Assembly (NCBI RefSeq): GCF_022352055.1
Contig: NZ_JAKRWM010000013.1
Span: forward strand, 62,001-126,000
DNA length: 64,000 bases
Source of the DNA: Cohnella mopanensis
Lineage (GTDB): Bacteria > Bacillota > Bacilli > Paenibacillales > Paenibacillaceae
Direction of reading: 5' to 3'
This document shows, one piece after another, positions 36,475 to 45,752 of this stretch (within the stretch, counting starts at the first letter, position 1; each line of letters opens with the position of its first letter). Below the pieces are notes generated by a model, which searched no databases, was not told where the DNA came from, and was given only the letters and a program-made list of their open reading frames with translations. The position numbers and the translations under genes were made by a program.

Positions 36475-36662
36475 GGGGAATAAGCTAAGCTCGCCGTGCG
36501 CGCTTAAATAAGCGAAAGTGGCTCGCAGGCGAGGAATAAGCTCGCTGTGCGTGCTTAAATGAGCGAAAGTGGCTCGCAGGCGAGGAATAAGCGCGCTGTG
36601 CGTGCTTAAATGAGCGAAAGCAGCTCGCAGGCGAGGAATAAGCTCGCTGTGCGTGCTTAAAA
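36475..36662. repeat. 51-bp tandem repeats between purF and purM
   Basis: The unit starting GAGGAATAAGCTCGC is present as one 56-base variant (36475-36530), two full 51-base copies (36531-36581, 36582-36632) and a partial copy (36633-36662). Each junction contains CTCGC-AG-GCGAG, a small hairpin. The 51-base length keeps an open frame on the minus strand that encodes a 17-residue repeat, which I regard as incidental. The 226-base gap between genes holds no + strand gene. Confidence 0.9.
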
Positions 36663-36682
36663 GTTAAAAGGAGTGGAAACCA

Positions 36683-37729
36683 TTGTCCGAAGCGTACAAA
36701 CAAGCCGGAGTCGATATCGCAGCCGGTAACGAAGCGGTCGAACGGATGAAGAAACACGTCAAAAAGACGTTCCGTCCGGAAGTGTTAACAGGGCTCGGCG
36801 GATTCGGCGGGCTGTTCAGCCTGAACAAAGACAAGTACGAGGAGCCTGTTCTCGTCAGCGGTACGGACGGCGTCGGCACGAAGCTGAAGTTGGCGTTCGC
36901 GATGGACAAGCATGACACGATCGGGATCGATGCGGTAGCTATGTGCGTGAACGACGTTATCGTTACCGGAGCGGAGCCTCTCTTCTTCCTCGACTATCTC
37001 GCTTGCGACAGAGTCGTGCCCGAGAAGATCGAAGCGATCGTCAAAGGCGTCGCGGACGGCTGCGAGCAAGCCGGTTGCGCGCTGATCGGCGGAGAAACGG
37101 CGGAGATGCCGGGCATGTATTCCGAAGGCGAATACGATATCGCGGGCTTTACGGTAGGGATCGTAGATCGCAAGAAAGCGATAGACGGCTCGACGATTCA
37201 AGCAGGCGATGCGGTTATCGGACTAGCTTCCAGTGGCATTCATTCCAATGGGTTCTCTCTCGTGAGAAGACTTCTTCTAGAGCAAAAGGGATACTCTCTT
37301 ACGGATAAGCCAGCCGAGCTTGAAGGGAAAACGCTTGGCGACGTTCTTATCGAGCCTACTCGCATTTACGTGAAGCAAATCCTGAATTTGTTGGAAAGCA
37401 TCACGATCAAAGGGATGGCGCACATTACGGGCGGCGGATTCATCGAAAACATACCTCGCGTACTGCCGGAAGGCGTGAACGTGGACATTAACCGCGGCTC
37501 TTGGCCGGTTCTGCCGATTTTCGGTTTGATGCAGCAAGTGGGCAACATTACTGATCGCGACATGTATACGACGTTTAACATGGGCGTAGGCATGGTGCTT
37601 GTCGTTCCTGCGGATCAAGCGGAGCAAGCTTTGGCGGTAGCGAAAGCCCGAGGCGAGCAAGCGTATCGCATCGGTACGGTGACGGCGGGTTCCAAGATCG
37701 TTACGTTCGAAGGCGTTGAATTGCCATGA
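36683..37729 (+). CDS. purM: Phosphoribosylformylglycinamidine cyclo-ligase
   Basis: A 348-residue enzyme closing the imidazole ring (FGAM to AIR) with ATP. Motifs: [46 protein letters not shown] and [18 protein letters not shown] ([14 protein letters not shown]). Start TTG 36683 with AAAGGAG (36666-36672) upstream. It follows the tandem-repeat region, so its translation is unlikely to be coupled to purF. The stop overlaps the purN ATG. Confidence 0.96.
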   Translation: MSEAYKQAGVDIAAGNEAVERMKKHVKKTFRPEVLTGLGGFGGLFSLNKDKYEEPVLVSGTDGVGTKLKLAFAMDKHDTIGIDAVAMCVNDVIVTGAEPLFFLDYLACDRVVPEKIEAIVKGVADGCEQAGCALIGGETAEMPGMYSEGEYDIAGFTVGIVDRKKAIDGSTIQAGDAVIGLASSGIHSNGFSLVRRLLLEQKGYSLTDKPAELEGKTLGDVLIEPTRIYVKQILNLLESITIKGMAHITGGGFIENIPRVLPEGVNVDINRGSWPVLPIFGLMQQVGNITDRDMYTTFNMGVGMVLVVPADQAEQALAVAKARGEQAYRIGTVTAGSKIVTFEGVELP

Positions 37730-38379
37730 TAGCAAGCAATGGAGGAGAAGGGAAGGCTTCAGTGCCTTCCGCTCCGCTTAAGATAGTAGTGTTCGCTTCC
37801 GGCAGCGGGAGCAACTTTCAAGCGTTGGCCGAGGCGGTTCGCGAAGGTCGGATTCATGCGACGATTGAGCTTGTCGTATGCGATAAGCCTTCTGCTTACG
37901 TGCTGGAGCGCGCGCGTAACTTCGGTGTGGAAACCTACACTTTTTCTCCAAAGCAGTACCCTTCTAGGGAGGCTTACGAGGAAGAAATCGTAGCTAAGCT
38001 GCAAGCGCAGGGCATTGACCTTATCGTCATGGCAGGGTATATGCGGCTTGTGACCAAAGTACTTGTCGAGCCTTATTATGGCCGAATGATCAATATTCAC
38101 CCGGCGTTGCTTCCGGCTTTTCCGGGAATTAACGGCATCGGGCAAGCATTGGAATACGGTGCGAAGTTGACCGGCGCAACCGTTCATTTCGTCGATGGCG
38201 GAACGGACACCGGACCGATTATCGCCCAGCAAGCGGTTGAGGTTAAAGACGAAGATACGCTAGAGACGTTAGGCTCCCGTATTCAGCAGGCGGAGTACGA
38301 GCTGTTGCCCAAAGTAGTCGGCTGGATTGCCGAAGATCGGGTTACGTTGAACGGACGCAAGGTAACGATAAACAACTGA
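37726..38379 (+). CDS. purN: Glycinamide ribonucleotide formyltransferase
   Basis: A 217-residue enzyme transferring a formyl group from 10-formyl-THF to GAR. Motifs: [26 protein letters not shown] with catalytic Asn/His, and [18 protein letters not shown] 37726 overlaps the purM stop. It gives an N-terminus about 15 residues longer than usual. An in-frame GTG at 37762 behind a GGAGGAGAAGGG stretch could be the real start. Confidence 0.95.
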   Translation: MIASNGGEGKASVPSAPLKIVVFASGSGSNFQALAEAVREGRIHATIELVVCDKPSAYVLERARNFGVETYTFSPKQYPSREAYEEEIVAKLQAQGIDLIVMAGYMRLVTKVLVEPYYGRMINIHPALLPAFPGINGIGQALEYGAKLTGATVHFVDGGTDTGPIIAQQAVEVKDEDTLETLGSRIQQAEYELLPKVVGWIAEDRVTLNGRKVTINN

Positions 38380-38394
38380 ACGGAGGATTCATTC

Positions 38395-39942
38395 GTGGCG
38401 ATCAGAAGAGCGCTGGTCAGCGTCTCGGACAAAACTGGAATCGTGGATTTGTGCCGGGAGCTCGCGCAGCAAGGCGTACAAGTGATATCGACAGGCGGTA
38501 CGAAAACGTTATTGGAGAAGGAAAACGTGCCGGTCATCGGAATTTCCGAGGTGACGGGTTTCCCTGAAATTCTCGACGGACGCGTAAAGACATTGCACCC
38601 GGCGGTACATAGCGGATTGTTAGCGATCCGTGACGACGCCGAGCATATCAAGGCGATGGAAGAACTTAACCTCGATTATATCGACTTGGTTGTCGTTAAC
38701 CTCTATCCTTTCAAAGAAACGATCTCTAAACCGAACGTTTCCTACGAAGACGCGATCGAGAACATCGATATCGGCGGACCTACGATGCTTCGTTCCGCAG
38801 CTAAAAACCACGCTTTCGTTACCGTTGTCGTGGATGCCGGCGATTACGCCCAAGTGTTGGAGGAAGTCCGCAGCAATGGCGATACGACGCTTGAAACGCG
38901 CAAACGCCTGGCAGCCAAAGTATTCCGCCATACTTCCGCATACGATGCGTTGATCTCCGATTATTTTGCCAAACAACTCGACAACCCGCTGCCTGAAAGC
39001 CTTACGGTTACTTACGAGAAGGTCCAGGAGCTTCGTTACGGAGAGAACCCGCATCAGAAGGCGGCTTTCTATCGCAAACCGTTATCCTCGGCAGGAAATA
39101 TCACTTCCGCGGAACAATTGCACGGCAAAGAGTTGTCCTATAACAATATCAACGATGCGAACGCGGCTTTGGCGATCGTTAAGGAATTCAATGAACCGGC
39201 CGTCGTTGCGGTAAAGCATATGAATCCTTGCGGAGTAGGCATCGGAGCGGACATCGACGAGGCTTACGTGAAAGCGTACGAATCCGATCCGACTTCTATC
39301 TTCGGCGGTATTATCGCGGCTAACCGGACGATCGGAGCCGATACGGCGACCCGTCTGAGTGAACTGTTCCTAGAGATTATCATTGCGCCGGAATTCACTC
39401 CGGAGGCATTGGAAATCCTGCAGCGCAAGAAAAACATCCGTCTGATGCGTATCGGCGAGCTTCCTTCCGCTGCGGAACGCAATTCCGAATGGTTGGTTAC
39501 GAGCGTCGAAGGCGGAATGCTCGTGCAACAAAGCGACGTGCACAGCCTGAGCGACGGGGATATCACGGTCGTGTCGGACCGCAAGCCGACGGATGAAGAG
39601 CTGAAGCAATTGCTGTTCGCTTGGAAAGTCGTCAAACACGTGAAGTCGAACGCGATTCTGCTTGCTAGCGACAACATGACGGTTGGCGTCGGCGCTGGCC
39701 AAATGAACCGCGTAGGCGCGGCTCGCATCGCAATCGAACAAGCTGGAGACAAAGCGAAGGGCGCAGTACTTGCTTCCGATGCATTCTTCCCGATGGGAGA
39801 TACGGTTGAGCTTGCCGCTAAAGCGGGAATCACGGCAATCATTCAACCGGGCGGCTCTATTAAAGACGCGGAATCGATCGCCGTGGCCAATGCCAACAAC
39901 ATTGCCATGATCGTGACGGGCGTTCGTCATTTCAAACACTAA
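38395..39942 (+). CDS. purH: Bifunctional AICAR formyltransferase / IMP cyclohydrolase
   Basis: A 515-residue enzyme catalysing the last two steps to IMP. The N-terminal MGS-like cyclohydrolase domain starts RALVSVSDKTGI. The AICAR transformylase domain has AVKHMNPCGVG and ends SIAVANANNIAMIVTGVRHFKH-like. Start GTG 38395 with CGGAGGA upstream. A 258-base gap with REP-like palindromes follows before purD. Confidence 0.97.
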   Translation: MAIRRALVSVSDKTGIVDLCRELAQQGVQVISTGGTKTLLEKENVPVIGISEVTGFPEILDGRVKTLHPAVHSGLLAIRDDAEHIKAMEELNLDYIDLVVVNLYPFKETISKPNVSYEDAIENIDIGGPTMLRSAAKNHAFVTVVVDAGDYAQVLEEVRSNGDTTLETRKRLAAKVFRHTSAYDALISDYFAKQLDNPLPESLTVTYEKVQELRYGENPHQKAAFYRKPLSSAGNITSAEQLHGKELSYNNINDANAALAIVKEFNEPAVVAVKHMNPCGVGIGADIDEAYVKAYESDPTSIFGGIIAANRTIGADTATRLSELFLEIIIAPEFTPEALEILQRKKNIRLMRIGELPSAAERNSEWLVTSVEGGMLVQQSDVHSLSDGDITVVSDRKPTDEELKQLLFAWKVVKHVKSNAILLASDNMTVGVGAGQMNRVGAARIAIEQAGDKAKGAVLASDAFFPMGDTVELAAKAGITAIIQPGGSIKDAESIAVANANNIAMIVTGVRHFKH

Positions 39943-39962
39943 TTATAGGATGGCAACCAGGC

Positions 39963-40150
39963 AATAGCGGCAGAAATTGCCGCTATTTCTCCATATCTAA
40001 CTCGGCTGAATAGAGTAGCGGCAGGAAATGCCGCTATTTTCTCAGTTGCAGGGGATTTGGAGCGTTTGGACTTAGAATAGCGGAGTTTATTGCCGTTAAG
40101 GCTGCTTATAATGGGCGGAACACTGGAATAATGGCAAACCCTGCCGTTAT
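39963..40150. repeat. Cluster of REP-like palindromes, copy B
   Basis: Four stem-loops lie between purH and purD. AATAGCGGCA-gaaat-TGCCGCTATT (39963-39987) and TAGCGGCA-ggaaa-TGCCGCTA (40016-40036) are perfect. AATAGCGG..TGCCGTTA (40076-40098) and AATAATGGCA-aaccc-TGCCGTTAT (40127-40150) are imperfect. They share their core with the cluster at 20.8-21.0 kb. The gap has no gene. Confidence 0.88.
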
Positions 40151-40200
40151 GCAACCACAATAGCAATGGAATATAGGGTGAATCGGAGGAGGAAGCTACA

Positions 40201-41466
40201 GTGAAAGTTCTAGTCATCGGACGAGGCGGTCGCGAGCATGCGATCATCTGGGCGCTGAAGAAGAGCGCGAAGATTAACCAAATCTATTGTGCGCCTGGTA
40301 ACGCTGGAACAGCGCAGCTTGCGGAGAACGTGGAGATCGAGGAATTGGAATTCGCTCGTCTCGTGGCTTTCGCGAAGGACAAAGGGATAGATCTTGTCGT
40401 AGTTGGACCTGACGATCCTCTAGCCGCGGGAATCGTTGACGAATTCGAAGCCGCTTCGATTCCGGTATACGGACCGCGGAAGAACGCGGCGGAAATCGAA
40501 GGCAGCAAAATCTTCATGAAGGATTTGCTGCGCAAATACAATATTCCGACCGCGAAATACGAGACGTTCACCGACTATGCGACAGCTTCGGCATACTTGA
40601 AGCAGCAGTCGCTGCCGATCGTGATTAAAGCGGACGGATTAGCTGCGGGCAAGGGCGTATCGGTATGCTTCACTCGCGAAGAAGCGGACAAAGCGCTGGA
40701 AGAAACGATGGTTGACAAGTCATTCGGCGCGGCTGGGGATAAAGTCGTCATCGAGGAGTTCCTTGAAGGACAAGAAATGTCCATCTTGGCTTTCGTAGAC
40801 GGGGAGACCGTTCGTGCGATGTCGCCTGCGCAGGATCATAAGCAAGTGTTCGATAACGACAAAGGGCCGAATACGGGCGGGATGGGAACCTATTCTCCGC
40901 TGCCGCATATCGCCCAATCGATTATCGACGACTCGATCGAGAACATCATCAAACCGACCGCTCGCGCTATGGTGTCCGAAGGCCGTCCGTTCCGCGGCGT
41001 ATTGTTCGCCGGCCTGATGATCACGAAGGACGGTCCGAAAACGATCGAATTCAACGCCCGTTTCGGAGATCCGGAAACTCAAGTCGTGTTGCCTCGCCTC
41101 GAGACGGATCTGCTTGATATTTTCTTGGCTTCCATCGACGGAACGCTGAAAGATATCGACATCAAGTGGAGCAACGAAGCTGCGGTTTGCGTCGTTCTCG
41201 CTTCCGGAGGATATCCGGGCTCCTATCCGAAAGGCTTCCCGATCGAAGGCTTGGACAAAGTGAGCACGCCGGGAGCGTTGGTATTCCATGCGGGAACCGC
41301 ATTAAAAGATGGCCGGGTCGTCACGAACGGCGGACGCGTACTCGGTATCGTAGGCCGTGGCGCGGGTATTGCCGAAGCGCGGGCCAACGCGTACGAAGCC
41401 GCTGCCGGCATTACGTTCGAAGGCAAGCAGAACCGTACGGACATTGCGGCTAAAGCGCTCGTGTAA
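40201..41466 (+). CDS. purD: Phosphoribosylamine-glycine ligase
   Basis: A 421-residue ATP-grasp enzyme making GAR from phosphoribosylamine, glycine and ATP. Motifs: VLVIGRGGREHAI at the N-terminus, VIKADGLAAGKGV, and the ATP-grasp metal site EFNARFGDPETQ. Start GTG 40201 with GGAGGAGG upstream. Last gene of the pur operon, followed by a terminator. The repeats ahead of it may alter its expression relative to purH. Confidence 0.97.
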   Translation: MKVLVIGRGGREHAIIWALKKSAKINQIYCAPGNAGTAQLAENVEIEELEFARLVAFAKDKGIDLVVVGPDDPLAAGIVDEFEAASIPVYGPRKNAAEIEGSKIFMKDLLRKYNIPTAKYETFTDYATASAYLKQQSLPIVIKADGLAAGKGVSVCFTREEADKALEETMVDKSFGAAGDKVVIEEFLEGQEMSILAFVDGETVRAMSPAQDHKQVFDNDKGPNTGGMGTYSPLPHIAQSIIDDSIENIIKPTARAMVSEGRPFRGVLFAGLMITKDGPKTIEFNARFGDPETQVVLPRLETDLLDIFLASIDGTLKDIDIKWSNEAAVCVVLASGGYPGSYPKGFPIEGLDKVSTPGALVFHAGTALKDGRVVTNGGRVLGIVGRGAGIAEARANAYEAAAGITFEGKQNRTDIAAKALV

Positions 41467-41487
41467 CCGAAGAAGGATACATTCCAT

Positions 41488-41540
41488 AAGCCGTTGGTAT
41501 CGCCTTGTTATGATGAGGCGATCCAACGGCTTATTCTTTA
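41488..41540 (+). terminator. Terminator of the pur operon
   Basis: AAGCCGTTGG-ATCGCCT (from 41488) pairs with AGGCGAT-CCAACGGCTT, followed by a T-rich tract. The right arm overlaps the 3' end of the small minus-strand gene. Confidence 0.85.
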
Positions 41541-41650
41541 TAAAACAACGATTTGCGATGAGCAAAAATATACCCAACCGCAAAAATCGTTACGACGATA
41601 AGCAAAGCGATCTCAGGGTGTTCGGACACCCATTGTACGAAGCTTTCCAT
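41531..41650 (-). CDS. 39-residue single-pass membrane protein
   Basis: Reads MESFVQWVSEHPEIALLI and onward through one hydrophobic helix (about residues 14-30) to a basic tail HRKSLFYKE. AAGGAG lies nine bases upstream of the ATG at 41650. A further in-frame ATG at 41659 touches that site and is not usable. The region upstream of the start reads as non-coding. Its 3' end lies in the purD terminator. I do not recognise a family. Small membrane proteins like this often modulate a larger partner, but none is indicated. Confidence 0.6.
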   Translation of the reverse strand: MESFVQWVSEHPEIALLIVVTIFAVGYIFAHRKSLFYKE

Positions 41651-41826
41651 GGTCGTCATCTCCTTGTAAAGGATGAATTGGCATCGTTCTAGACGGGATT
41701 TAGGTTTCCCTAACCGTTTGGAATCCAAACAATCCTTATGCAACAGAAGAGCTGGTCTCGTCCGGTCTTGTCGAACGTCGTAACGTGCCCGGGAATATGA
41801 CAATACTTTTAATTACTCCAAATTTG

Positions 41827-41855
41827 TTGACAGATCCTTATAACGATGTTAAAGT
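41827..41855 (+). promoter_or_regulatory. SigA promoter of the hydrolase gene
   Basis: TTGACA (41827-41832), a 17-base spacer, TAAAGT (41850-41855), about 50 bases upstream of the ATG. Confidence 0.65.
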
Positions 41856-41903
41856 TAATTCATAGTAATTACATCGGAATTAACGGGAATGAGGGAATTG
41901 ATT

Positions 41904-42725
41904 ATGGAAAGACCTTTGACCATACGCCATGAAAACTTAAACTTAACGGCTACGATCCACTATCCGGTCAATGATGGGGGATGCTCGGAGAAGAAAATGC
42001 CCCTCGTCGTCATCTGCCACGGCTTTATCGGCAGTCGGGTTGGAGTAGATAGATTGTTCTTATTAGCAAGCCGGGAGCTGGCGAGCAGAGGCTTCCTCGT
42101 CATTCGATTCGATTATGCCGGGTGCGGGGAAAGCGACGGAGTTTACGGAGAAAATGGACTCGATTCGATGATAGCCCAGACTCGCGCAGTATTGGATTAC
42201 GGTTTGAGCTTGGATTGCATAGATCCATTACGCGTAACGTTGCTAGGGCACAGTCTTGGAGGAGCGGTAGCCCTTTTAACGGGAACGAAGGATCGTCGGG
42301 TCAAATCTCTCGCTTTATGGTCGCCCGTGGCGCATCCATTCAATGATATCCTCAAAATCGTAGGGCGCGACGTGTATGACGAAACCATTAAGAAGGGTTA
42401 TGCAGACTATCTGGGATATAAGCTGAAGCCGGAATTTTTCGAGTCTCTGCAGCAGCATCAGCCTTTTCAAGAAGCGCCGAAATTTCACGGGGACGTGTTC
42501 ATCGCGCACGGAACGTCGGACGATACCATTCCCGCAGACTATAGCTTCCTGTTGGAGAAGACGTTCTGGCTAAGGGGAGAAGGCCGCTGCGACAAAAATA
42601 TTTTGTTCCAAGCGGATCACACGTACTCCAAAGGGGCGCACAAGCGAGAGCTCTACCAATCGACGTTTGAATGGTTGGCGAGCCACGAGAAGCGTCAACA
42701 GGATTGGCAACATTGGAGCATCTAA
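41904..42725 (+). CDS. Alpha/beta hydrolase
   Basis: A 273-residue serine hydrolase. The oxyanion-hole region VVICHGFIGS is followed by the nucleophile elbow GHSLGG near residue 118. A late Asp (AHGTSDDTIP) and His (QADHTYSKGAHK) complete the triad. It resembles cytoplasmic esterases/acylaminoacyl-peptidase-like hydrolases (YqkD/FrsA-like). No signal peptide. ATG 41904 is chosen over ATG 41889 because GAGGGA (41891-41896) precedes it. It stands alone with its own promoter. The substrate is unknown. Confidence 0.85.
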   Translation: MERPLTIRHENLNLTATIHYPVNDGGCSEKKMPLVVICHGFIGSRVGVDRLFLLASRELASRGFLVIRFDYAGCGESDGVYGENGLDSMIAQTRAVLDYGLSLDCIDPLRVTLLGHSLGGAVALLTGTKDRRVKSLALWSPVAHPFNDILKIVGRDVYDETIKKGYADYLGYKLKPEFFESLQQHQPFQEAPKFHGDVFIAHGTSDDTIPADYSFLLEKTFWLRGEGRCDKNILFQADHTYSKGAHKRELYQSTFEWLASHEKRQQDWQHWSI

Positions 42726-42893
42726 AACAAAATAATGACTAGTTTCGGACGGGTTCGACAATCCGCATCGGAAGCGGCTTATTCGTCATCAACTGACGGC
42801 AGTAGCCCTGACCGGAGGATCATTGACGCCTGCTAATATAGCCATTCATAATGGAAATGGTTGTCATTTCATTCTCGGTAAGGAGAGTGTACC

Positions 42894-43487
42894 ATGTCCA
42901 AGCGAGTGCTTATTCTGACAGGCGATGGCGCGGAAGTTCTTGAGGTTTACTATCCCTTCTACAGGGTTAAGGAAGAAGGGTATGAGGCGGTTATCGCTTC
43001 TCCTAAGAAAAAAGTGTTGAACACGGTATGCCACGACTTTGTAGACGGTTGGGACACTTACACGGAGAAGCCGGCTCATCTACTTGCGGCCGATATCGCC
43101 TTCGCCGACGTCGATCCTTCCGAGTACGATGCTTTGATAATACCCGGCGGGCGCGCCCCCGAGTTTATTCGCAACGATCCGGATCTCCCGCGCATCGTCC
43201 AGCACTTCCTGGACGCCGACAAGACCGTCGGAGCGATCTGTCATGGCGCTCAGGTTTTCCTCGCGCTGGAAGATCGTTCATACTTCGAAGGACGCACGTT
43301 GACCGCGTATAACGCCTGTAAGCTGGAAGTCGAATCGCTGGGCGCAACTTACGCAAGCGAAACGCTGCATGTGGATGGCAAGTTAGTGAGTGGCCACGCT
43401 TGGCCGGATTTGCCCGGCTTCATGCGCGAATTTCTGAACCTGCTACGCCAAACAACGAATAAGGAATTGTCCTCTTCTTTGCAATAA
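42894..43487 (+). CDS. DJ-1/PfpI family protein
   Basis: A 197-residue cytoplasmic protein of the class I amidotransferase-like fold. The nucleophile elbow Cys116 is in GAICHGAQ, and the conserved acidic residue in KRVLILTGDGAEVLE. Members act as glyoxalase III/deglycase, chaperone or protease-like stress proteins. Start ATG 42894 with AAGGAG upstream. Monocistronic between a hydrolase and a terminator. Which activity applies is open. Confidence 0.88.
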   Translation: MSKRVLILTGDGAEVLEVYYPFYRVKEEGYEAVIASPKKKVLNTVCHDFVDGWDTYTEKPAHLLAADIAFADVDPSEYDALIIPGGRAPEFIRNDPDLPRIVQHFLDADKTVGAICHGAQVFLALEDRSYFEGRTLTAYNACKLEVESLGATYASETLHVDGKLVSGHAWPDLPGFMREFLNLLRQTTNKELSSSLQ

Positions 43488-43498
43488 CGGGATGTTAT

Positions 43499-43539
43499 AA
43501 CGGGATGGAGTAGCGCTTGCGCCTGCTCGTCCCGTTTTT
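43499..43539 (+). terminator. Terminator after the DJ-1/PfpI gene
   Basis: AACGGGA (43499-43505) pairs with TCCCGTT (43530-43536), with an inner AGCGC/GC-TGCTC stem, then T run. From the terminator to the next gene (43540-43749) I see no feature beyond the ribosome-binding site. Confidence 0.8.
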
Positions 43540-43749
43540 GTTTGGGTTTTCCCTTGTCGCCTAGGCAAGTATGAGTCGCGAAAATGAGGGATCAGGGGCG
43601 AGGAATTACCGGACTCGGGAGCAACCAGGGTGCCCAGGAGTGGCTGCTACAAACGAGGTGCGTTGTCGAAATAAGGAAATTCGGCTCTTTTTCCCGAGGG
43701 GCTCGTATGGTTTAATGGAAGAGTACATACTTGCGAAGGGAGAATGAGC

Positions 43750-44817
43750 ATGACGCAACGATTACGAATCGCGATGCAGCTTACGCTTGCAGCCGTGCTC
43801 GTAGGTTTAACCGCTTGCAGCGGAGGGTCTAAGGAGACGACGAATCAATCGACCGAGACGGTCGTTCCGACGTCTAGCGCTTCCGAAACGGCTAGCGAAA
43901 CTCCGCCAAGCGCCGCTTTCTTGGCACCCTTAACAGGCTTGCCCGTCGAGACGGAAGTAACGAGCAGACCGTTCGCCGTAAGTATCAACAACCTCGCCCC
44001 GGCAAGACCGCAATCCGGACTCACACAAGCCGATACGGTGTGGGAAGTGTTGGCGGAGGGAGGAATCACGCGATTCGTCGCGATATTCCAAAGCAAGGAA
44101 TTTACCGATCCGATCGGACCGGTTCGAAGTATTCGCCCTTATTTCATCCAGATCGGTGAATTTTACAATGGGATTGTTGTACATGCAGGCGCAAGCAACG
44201 ATGCGTTCGCGATCCTTCAACAACAGCATAAGGAAGATCTAGACGAAATTACGAATGCAGGTGCTTACTTCTACCGGGATAAATCCCGTAAAGCTCCTCA
44301 TAACGTTTACACGACGTTAGAGAAATTGCGTGCAGGAACCGAGAAACGCAAGTATAAGGCTACGGCAGAAGTACCGATCATGACGTATAATGCGGCGCCC
44401 CCGGCGTTGGCGACTGCCGCGTCGGCTAACCAAATCGAAATTAAATTCATGTTATCGGACTATAAGGTTTCCTACGCTTATGATAGCGCTAAAGCCGTCT
44501 ATGCCCGTTCGATTAACGGCAAACCGCACATCGATAAGAACAATGACCAGCAGTTGACGGCAACGAACCTCGTTGTCTTGAATGCGAAGCACGACATCAA
44601 GGATTCCGTAGGAAGGCTGGTCGTCGATTTGGACAAGGGCGGCGACGCAATCCTATTCCAGGAAGGCAAAGTTATCCCATGCCAATGGGAGCGCAAGAAC
44701 GGCGACGTCATCCGACTCGTGAAGGATGGCCAAGAGTTGCCTTTCCTTCCGGGTGTTACGTACTACCACGTGGTACCGAACTCTTCGTCATTGGACAAGC
44801 ATGTCACTTATCAGTAA
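43750..44817 (+). CDS. DUF3048 (YerB-type) lipoprotein
   Basis: A 355-residue lipoprotein. The lipobox LTACS is near residue 22, followed by a Ser/Thr-rich linker. The two-part DUF3048 domain contains RPFAVSINNLAPARPQSGL, IGPVRSIRPYF and, at the end, GVTYYHVVPN. YerB-type proteins are surface-exposed and of uncertain function. The second ATG (43750) is taken because AAGGGAG (43736-43742) is too close to the first (43744). A terminator follows. Confidence 0.88.
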   Translation: MTQRLRIAMQLTLAAVLVGLTACSGGSKETTNQSTETVVPTSSASETASETPPSAAFLAPLTGLPVETEVTSRPFAVSINNLAPARPQSGLTQADTVWEVLAEGGITRFVAIFQSKEFTDPIGPVRSIRPYFIQIGEFYNGIVVHAGASNDAFAILQQQHKEDLDEITNAGAYFYRDKSRKAPHNVYTTLEKLRAGTEKRKYKATAEVPIMTYNAAPPALATAASANQIEIKFMLSDYKVSYAYDSAKAVYARSINGKPHIDKNNDQQLTATNLVVLNAKHDIKDSVGRLVVDLDKGGDAILFQEGKVIPCQWERKNGDVIRLVKDGQELPFLPGVTYYHVVPNSSSLDKHVTYQ

Positions 44818-44845
44818 GCACGATACAACGAATAGAATGAACGCG

Positions 44846-44899
44846 CTGGCGCCGGCTTCAAGTCTTGACTGACTTATAAGCTGACGCCAGTTTTATTTC
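44846..44899 (+). terminator. Terminator after the DUF3048 gene
   Basis: CTGGCG (44846-44851) pairs with CGCCAG (44885-44890), with an inner AAGTC/GACTT pair, then TTTTATTT. Between here and 45104 the only structure seen is the inverted repeat CATTGCCGC/GCGGCAATG (44938-44946, 44980-44988) separated by 33 bases. Confidence 0.8.
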
Positions 44900-45104
44900 C
44901 GGATAACGGAAAAATTAGATGAACGGATTCGGAGTAGCATTGCCGCTTATGGGTCAAACTTAAAAAAAGTGTCACAAGTGCGGCAATGGGGCTATACAAA
45001 GCATGTCCGCCCTGTGATAAAATAAATAAGTTAATGCGGTGTAATCGCGGTGTTAGCGGATTGTAAAATCACTCAGCTACATACATGGGAAAGAAGGGCT
45101 ATCC

Positions 45105-45722
45105 GTGTTTCGGAAGAAAAAAGACATTTTTTTTATGACCCTAGAGGAAATGGCAGATATCATCGTTGAAACGGTCGACCGTTTCGCCATTGCCGTCAAC
45201 GGAGATTTGCCGAATGTGGCAGCGTTCGCCAAGGAAATGAAGGAATTCGAACATAAAGGCGACAAATGCACCCATATCATTCTTACGGAGCTCAACAAAA
45301 CGTTCATCACGCCGATCGAGCGCGAAGACATTATGGAGCTGATTAAGAAGCTGGATGACGTGTTGGACGGAATCGAAGCTTGCGCGTCAAGGTTCGAGAT
45401 GTATCAAATCACGAAAGCCGATCCTTACATTATTAAGTTCGGGGAATGTTTACGCCGTTGCGCGAGGGAGATCAAATCGGCGATTTATCTGCTTACGCAG
45501 AAGAAATTGTTGGCCATGCAACCGCATTGCGTGAACATTAACGCGTTGGAGAACGAAGGAGACGACTTGATGCGCCAAGGCATTAAGCACTTGTTCCAGA
45601 ACGTGAAAGATCCGATCGAGCTTATTAAACATAAAGAAATATACGAACGTTTGGAAGAGACGACCGACTCGTGCGAGGATGTCGCCAATACGCTGCAATC
45701 CATAATCATGCGCAACTCTTGA
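45105..45722 (+). CDS. DUF47 (PhoU-like) Pit accessory protein
   Basis: A 205-residue all-helical cytoplasmic protein of the DUF47/PhoU-like family. It has the acidic motifs EFEHKGDKC and ENEGDDL that bind metal clusters in PhoU-like folds. It normally regulates the low-affinity phosphate transporter Pit, which begins 30 bases downstream. Start GTG 45105 with AGAAGGG upstream. Co-transcription with pit is expected. Confidence 0.9.
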   Translation: MFRKKKDIFFMTLEEMADIIVETVDRFAIAVNGDLPNVAAFAKEMKEFEHKGDKCTHIILTELNKTFITPIEREDIMELIKKLDDVLDGIEACASRFEMYQITKADPYIIKFGECLRRCAREIKSAIYLLTQKKLLAMQPHCVNINALENEGDDLMRQGIKHLFQNVKDPIELIKHKEIYERLEETTDSCEDVANTLQSIIMRNS

Positions 45723-45752
45723 TCGGCGCAAGCGGGGACGGAATAGAATATA

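Noticed and set aside
36475..36662. Possible CRISPR array
   Set aside because: The 51-base units are contiguous, with no unique spacers, so this is a plain tandem repeat.
36485..36757. Minus-strand frame encoding a 17-residue repeat
   Set aside because: The repeat length happens to be a multiple of three; the frame runs into purM antisense and has no start signal.
45450..45731. Minus-strand frames antisense to the DUF47 gene
   Set aside because: Shadow frames; the + strand gene has conserved motifs and couples to pit.
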